Of a stretch of DNA of 64,000 nt, positions 63,201-64,000 are shown in pieces (position 1 is the stretch's first letter; every line of letters starts with the position of its first letter). The notes under the pieces are model-generated. The model was not told the origin of the DNA. It did not search any database and worked only from the letters and a program-made list of their open reading frames with translations. Both the position numbers and the translations under genes were made by a program. Origin of the DNA: Enterovibrio qingdaonensis (lineage in GTDB: Bacteria > Pseudomonadota > Gammaproteobacteria > Enterobacterales > Vibrionaceae); contig NZ_JAJUBB010000021.1 in assembly GCF_028683135.1 (NCBI RefSeq), positions 20,309-84,308 on the forward strand. The letters are read 5' to 3'.

Positions 63201-64000
63201 CTTGCTGATGGAAACTGGACATACACCATTGATCCGTCCAAAGCCGACGCCCTGAACGATAACCAAACCGAACAAGAGGTGTTCACACTGACCGCCTCAG
63301 ACGGCACGGTGCAACAAATCACAGTGGATGTCACCGGTACCGATGATGCCGCCGCGGTCTCCGGCAATTTCACCGCAAATATCACCGAGGACTCAGGTGC
63401 ACAAACCGCGACGGGCACCCTCACCATTACCGATGCGGACACCGGTGAAACGCCAACCATTCCAAACGGTACGCTGGCGGGTGACTACGGCTCTTTAACG
63501 CTCGTTGATGGTGCATGGACCTACACCGCTGACAGCGCATCCATTCAATCGTTGGCTGACGGCGACACCGCGACCGACACCATCACAGTCACCGCCTCTG
63601 ACGGCACGACCCAAGACATCGTGATCACCATTACAGGTACTGACGATGCGGCGGTCATCACGGGTGATGTCACCGCAAGTATCACAGAGGATTCAGGCGC
63701 ACAAACCGCGACGGGCACCATCACGATAACCGATGCGGACACAGGTGAAACGCCAACCATTCCAAACGGTACACTGGCCGGTGAATACGGCTCTTTAACG
63801 CTCGTTGATGGCGCATGGACCTACACTGCTGACAACGCATCCATCCAATCACTGGCTGACGGCGATACTGCCACCGACACCATCACCGTCACGGCCTCTG
63901 ACGGCACGACCCAAGACATCGTGATCACCATTACAGGTACTGACGATGCGGCAGTGATCACGGGTGATGTCACCGCAAGCATCACCGAAGATGCGGGCGT
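57237..64000 (+). CDS. Giant LapA/BapA-type repeat adhesin (3' end beyond the window)
   Basis: An open frame of at least 2254 codons without a stop, running off the right edge. The start is the ATG at 57237 after AAAGGAG. Residues 1-90 match the N-terminal retention module of LapA-like adhesins (SQVVGQAFVVKPDGETV, LQTGDVLSVPKG). TAAG at residues 100-103 matches the LapG cleavage site. A Gln-Asp run (about 163-178) leads to cadherin-like domains, then at least 17 VCBS-like repeats of about 100 residues from 58370 on. The C-terminal RTX repeats and secretion signal would lie outside the window. Such proteins are exported by a type I system, held at the cell surface and released when LapG is freed by low c-di-GMP. 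The frame was checked near residue 1920 and is intact. Confidence 0.9.
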   Translation, partial: MAISLVLSQVVGQAFVVKPDGETVPAQPNAALQTGDVLSVPKGKNAWLVTEDQEQIDVLDEALLVGEEGIEILDLPSDVLDIIAAIEEGDDPSEKEGTETAAGEELSSSTLSVQSIIESNNSKGGTDTTIRFSTLSLEGMGMSRGQADSLLNSRYAALLASRNQDQDQDQDQDQDQDQEYVAPEFAPININFEEDGDLTISREDILPYITGGNTDNIQITNIIPSVEGATIIQNEDGSYTLRPPENFNGQMTFKVEITDGVTTFSSDISVTVSAIEDAPEIQLNPVALSEDSNVSEGSVIANISTNDGDGDRLEVAITNDPNGYFAIESGNVVLTAAGQAAIDDDTLALEEISVTVSVTDGKTTVEETITIPITRTDDDAVVEGDTEATVTDPSGPAIGTASGTLNVVDIDSNNQTTLNNETLIGEYGTLQVENGAWTYTTDNEKVAPLAEGDQATDTFTVTASDGSTHQIVLTIEGTNDAASVSGDISATIVADNGMLQASGQLSSDDVDGNNDSFIAETVQSLRGELTIDSDGSWTYTSTDPTGAIQALGEGDSLAEYVTVRTEDGTEQQIAITFEGVNDDAVFSAITTGSVTESDTAMTTSGSLNVDDADAGESFMQAGTFSGAYGEVTMDRAGNWSYTTSDSSHTAINSLTDGENLTDTITVFSLDGTETQITITINGTNDAAVIDGNIAATVVDNGGVMSTSGTLTSTDVDGNNNTFIAETINTPRGQLSISETGEWTYSTSDPSGAIQRLGDGETLTEVVTVRAEDGTTQQLTLTLEGINDTPVFSAVSARDVFESNDVISVGGSININDADTGESFMEAGTYIGDFGSVTIDRAGNWTYTTDPSSNASLDALSDGERTLDTITVRAVDGTETDIQVTIIGTNDPAVIAGDIVGTVVEADGTMTTTGELTSTDVDGNDNTFTPQTIEGRWGEITIEADGSWTYSTNDDKGAIDRLGQGEQLTDTITVEAQDGTQQAITITIDGVNDDAVFGGMTSVSINETDGQLTTSGRATVSDAEAGQQFFTAGTYTGTYGEITIDRAGNWTYTSDDVNNATFDALDAGDSLPDTITVTSLDGTELDITITITGTNDAPVVSGQFGDSVTDSTSGDTVTATGSISISDVDADDSPTFSDTAIEGAYGSLVLADGEWTYTLDKDAASVLNAGQQATDTLVLTASDGTQQSIVIAITGTDDAPIFQGNVTGSLSDNENLTTSGSIEIIDADAEDTPTLPDANVDGTYGSLSLVGGEWTYTLNPDAAASLPDGETTTDTLTIEASDGSTHEIVITITGTDQEPVLTGNTTGGVTEGSGTITATGTVDLVDIDSGENPTLPNVTVAGQYGSLTLNEGNWTYTLDPDLAQYLDQDQTTTDTITIEASDGTFHDIVITITGTEDAAELGGDIAGNVTDESGTLTASGNLTVSDPDTNDNPTLPDANHQGQYGTFTMTDGAWTYTLDPELADVLDNGTVVQDVITITDSMGGSHELVINVTGTDNAAELVGDTTGNLVEGVDTSTSGTIDIIDPDSNDNPTLVDTDITTDYGSFSLVNGEWTYTVNQDTAQGLNAGQTATDTITLEDDKGQEYELVITIEGTADNPVVSGDFTGTVTAETGPTVEVSHLFVFGDDADGDTDSFSVSSQPSEIDFNTIGFSAAITDTDGQLNNDGSQTIELGGNSYPVSANATVQYSDAYGNVFTFGVLTVAADQAGNFFGNGDSPTTLLVQIDGPDIVPGTDLSLVESSYTEVSAINYLDVSNDITATGQLSISDVDTDDTPAFENTTLEGDYGTFTLDNGTWTYTLDPEKAKELDADDVVTESFTLTATDNTQQTISIEVTGTDDAAIVTGNTTGSVTDQDTSTTGSITVTDPDSGQTATVDNTTIEGDYGTFELVGGEWTYTVDPDKAQALPDGDVETDTFELTASDGSKHEIVITVTGTNDAAVVTGDTTGSVDLDADTPETSVSGTLSISDVDDGESPRFDNVTIEGGYGTFSLADGNWTYTIDPSKADALNDNQTEQEVFTLTASDGTVQQITVDVTGTDDAAAVSGNFTANITEDSGAQTATGTLTITDADTGETPTIPNGTLAGDYGSLTLVDGAWTYTADSASIQSLADGDTATDTITVTASDGTTQDIVITITGTDDAAVITGDVTASITEDSGAQTATGTITITDADTGETPTIPNGTLAGEYGSLTLVDGAWTYTADNASIQSLADGDTATDTITVTASDGTTQDIVITITGTDDAAVITGDVTASITEDAG
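57534..57545 (+). other. Predicted LapG-type protease cleavage site (TAAG)
   Basis: Codons for Thr100-Ala101-Ala102-Gly103 (ACA GCT GCA GGT) lie in the linker after the retention module, with the acidic context SEKEGTETAAGEELS. Pseudomonas LapA is cut between two alanines in a similarly placed TAAG near residue 108. Confidence 0.7.
57724..57771 (+). repeat. Eight tandem ACCAAG hexanucleotides in the adhesin gene
   Basis: Eight perfect 6-bp units encode a run of alternating Gln and Asp. Gain or loss of units keeps the reading frame, so slippage would change linker length rather than switch the gene off. Confidence 0.9.
58665..60509 (+). repeat. Three AB supra-repeats of about 615 bp in the adhesin
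   Basis: Two kinds of VCBS-like unit alternate. Type A has DVDGN-N, GAIQ-LG and EGVNDDAV-like endings (at 58971, 59584, 60199). Type B has AGTYSG-YGE, DRAGNW-YT and GTNDAAV-like endings (at 59279, 59894, 60509). The period between like endings is 613-615 bp, so the unit duplicated as a pair. Confidence 0.8.
62040..62430 (+). other. Non-VCBS module inserted between VCBS repeats
   Basis: About 130 residues (near 1602-1735) that do not follow the 100-residue VCBS pattern interrupt the repeat array. The stretch (VSHLFVFGDDADGDTDSF ... TYGNVFTFGVLTV-like) is still acidic and beta-rich. I do not recognise the domain. VCBS-like units resume at about 62440. Confidence 0.55.
63334..64000 (+). repeat. 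Near-identical 300-bp VCBS repeats at the right edge
   Basis: The segments from about 63340 and 63640 match with a period of exactly 300 bp (100 residues); by eye about nine bases in ten agree over the compared lines, and long stretches are identical. The array continues past the window, suggesting recent tandem duplication or gene conversion. Confidence 0.85.

Noticed and set aside
57698..63760. Long minus-strand open frames across the adhesin repeats
   Set aside because: They are antisense to a continuous, well-motivated + strand frame and arise because the repeats lack reverse-strand stop codons; their products are Ser/Val/Pro-rich without domains.
1..64000. CRISPR arrays, tRNA or rRNA genes, insertion sequences, integrases
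   Set aside because: I saw no direct-repeat/spacer array, cloverleaf sequence, transposase or inverted-repeat-bounded element; all tandem repeats have other explanations.

Overview
The window looks like chromosomal DNA of a marine heterotrophic gammaproteobacterium, perhaps Vibrionaceae or a related marine lineage. This rests on gene content only: Rof, lipocalin Blc, TRAP transport, a LapA-type adhesin, and catabolism of algal polysaccharide and methylated glycines. I see no rRNA, tRNA, CRISPR array, insertion sequence or phage gene. All functions below are read from motifs and family knowledge, without database searches.

Layout. (1) 0.3-3.0 kb: a secreted Calx-beta protein and a SAM methyltransferase. 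(2) 3.0-14.1 kb: a uronate/polysaccharide locus. A leftward operon encodes a TRAP transporter (dctPQM) plus kduI and kduD. A divergent GntR/FadR-type regulator follows, then two large exported enzymes: a BNR-4 propeller protein resembling ulvan lyases and a GH105 unsaturated glycuronyl hydrolase with three discoidin-like domains. Together they would cut a uronic-acid polymer, release the unsaturated uronate, import it and isomerise and reduce it to 2-keto-3-deoxygluconate. (3) 14.2-22.3 kb: a methyltransferase, a GCS2-type ligase paired with an AstE-like deacylase, an RhlE-like helicase, a small membrane protein, a CHASE-GGDEF cyclase and a glutaredoxin.

(4) 22.4-35.5 kb: a leftward one-carbon island. 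It holds dimethylglycine demethylation (dgcA, dgcB, dedicated etfA and etfB), a DUF5943-like protein, an M19-family protein with an altered metal site and a sterol-desaturase-family membrane protein. Upstream lies a three-gene set of a DmdA-like folate-dependent demethylase, metF and fhs. (5) 35.7-43.8 kb: SGNH esterase, lipocalin, a GNAT protein, an EamA exporter, YfcC with an AstE-like deacylase, a DUF4399 protein, a split YeeE/YedE pair and Rof. (6) 43.9-50.2 kb: sarcosine oxidase soxB-soxD-soxA, with the gamma subunit fused to the C terminus of SoxA, and divergent fdhD. Regions 4 and 6 would take dimethylglycine to sarcosine to glycine, feeding methyl groups into the folate pool.

(7) 50.4-52.3 kb: VOC, GNAT and DUF1223 proteins. 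(8) 52.3-64.0 kb: a c-di-GMP/adhesion locus. A REC-GGDEF-EAL protein and a hybrid signalling protein whose kinase core has lost key residues are transcribed away from a giant LapA/BapA-type adhesin gene. The adhesin has a TAAG LapG-type cleavage site, an in-frame hexanucleotide repeat and at least 17 VCBS-like repeats; it runs off the right edge.

The most unusual items are the SoxA-SoxG fusion, the DmdA-like/metF/fhs module beside dimethylglycine catabolism, the degenerate hybrid kinase beside the adhesin, and the two classes of repeat in the adhesin.
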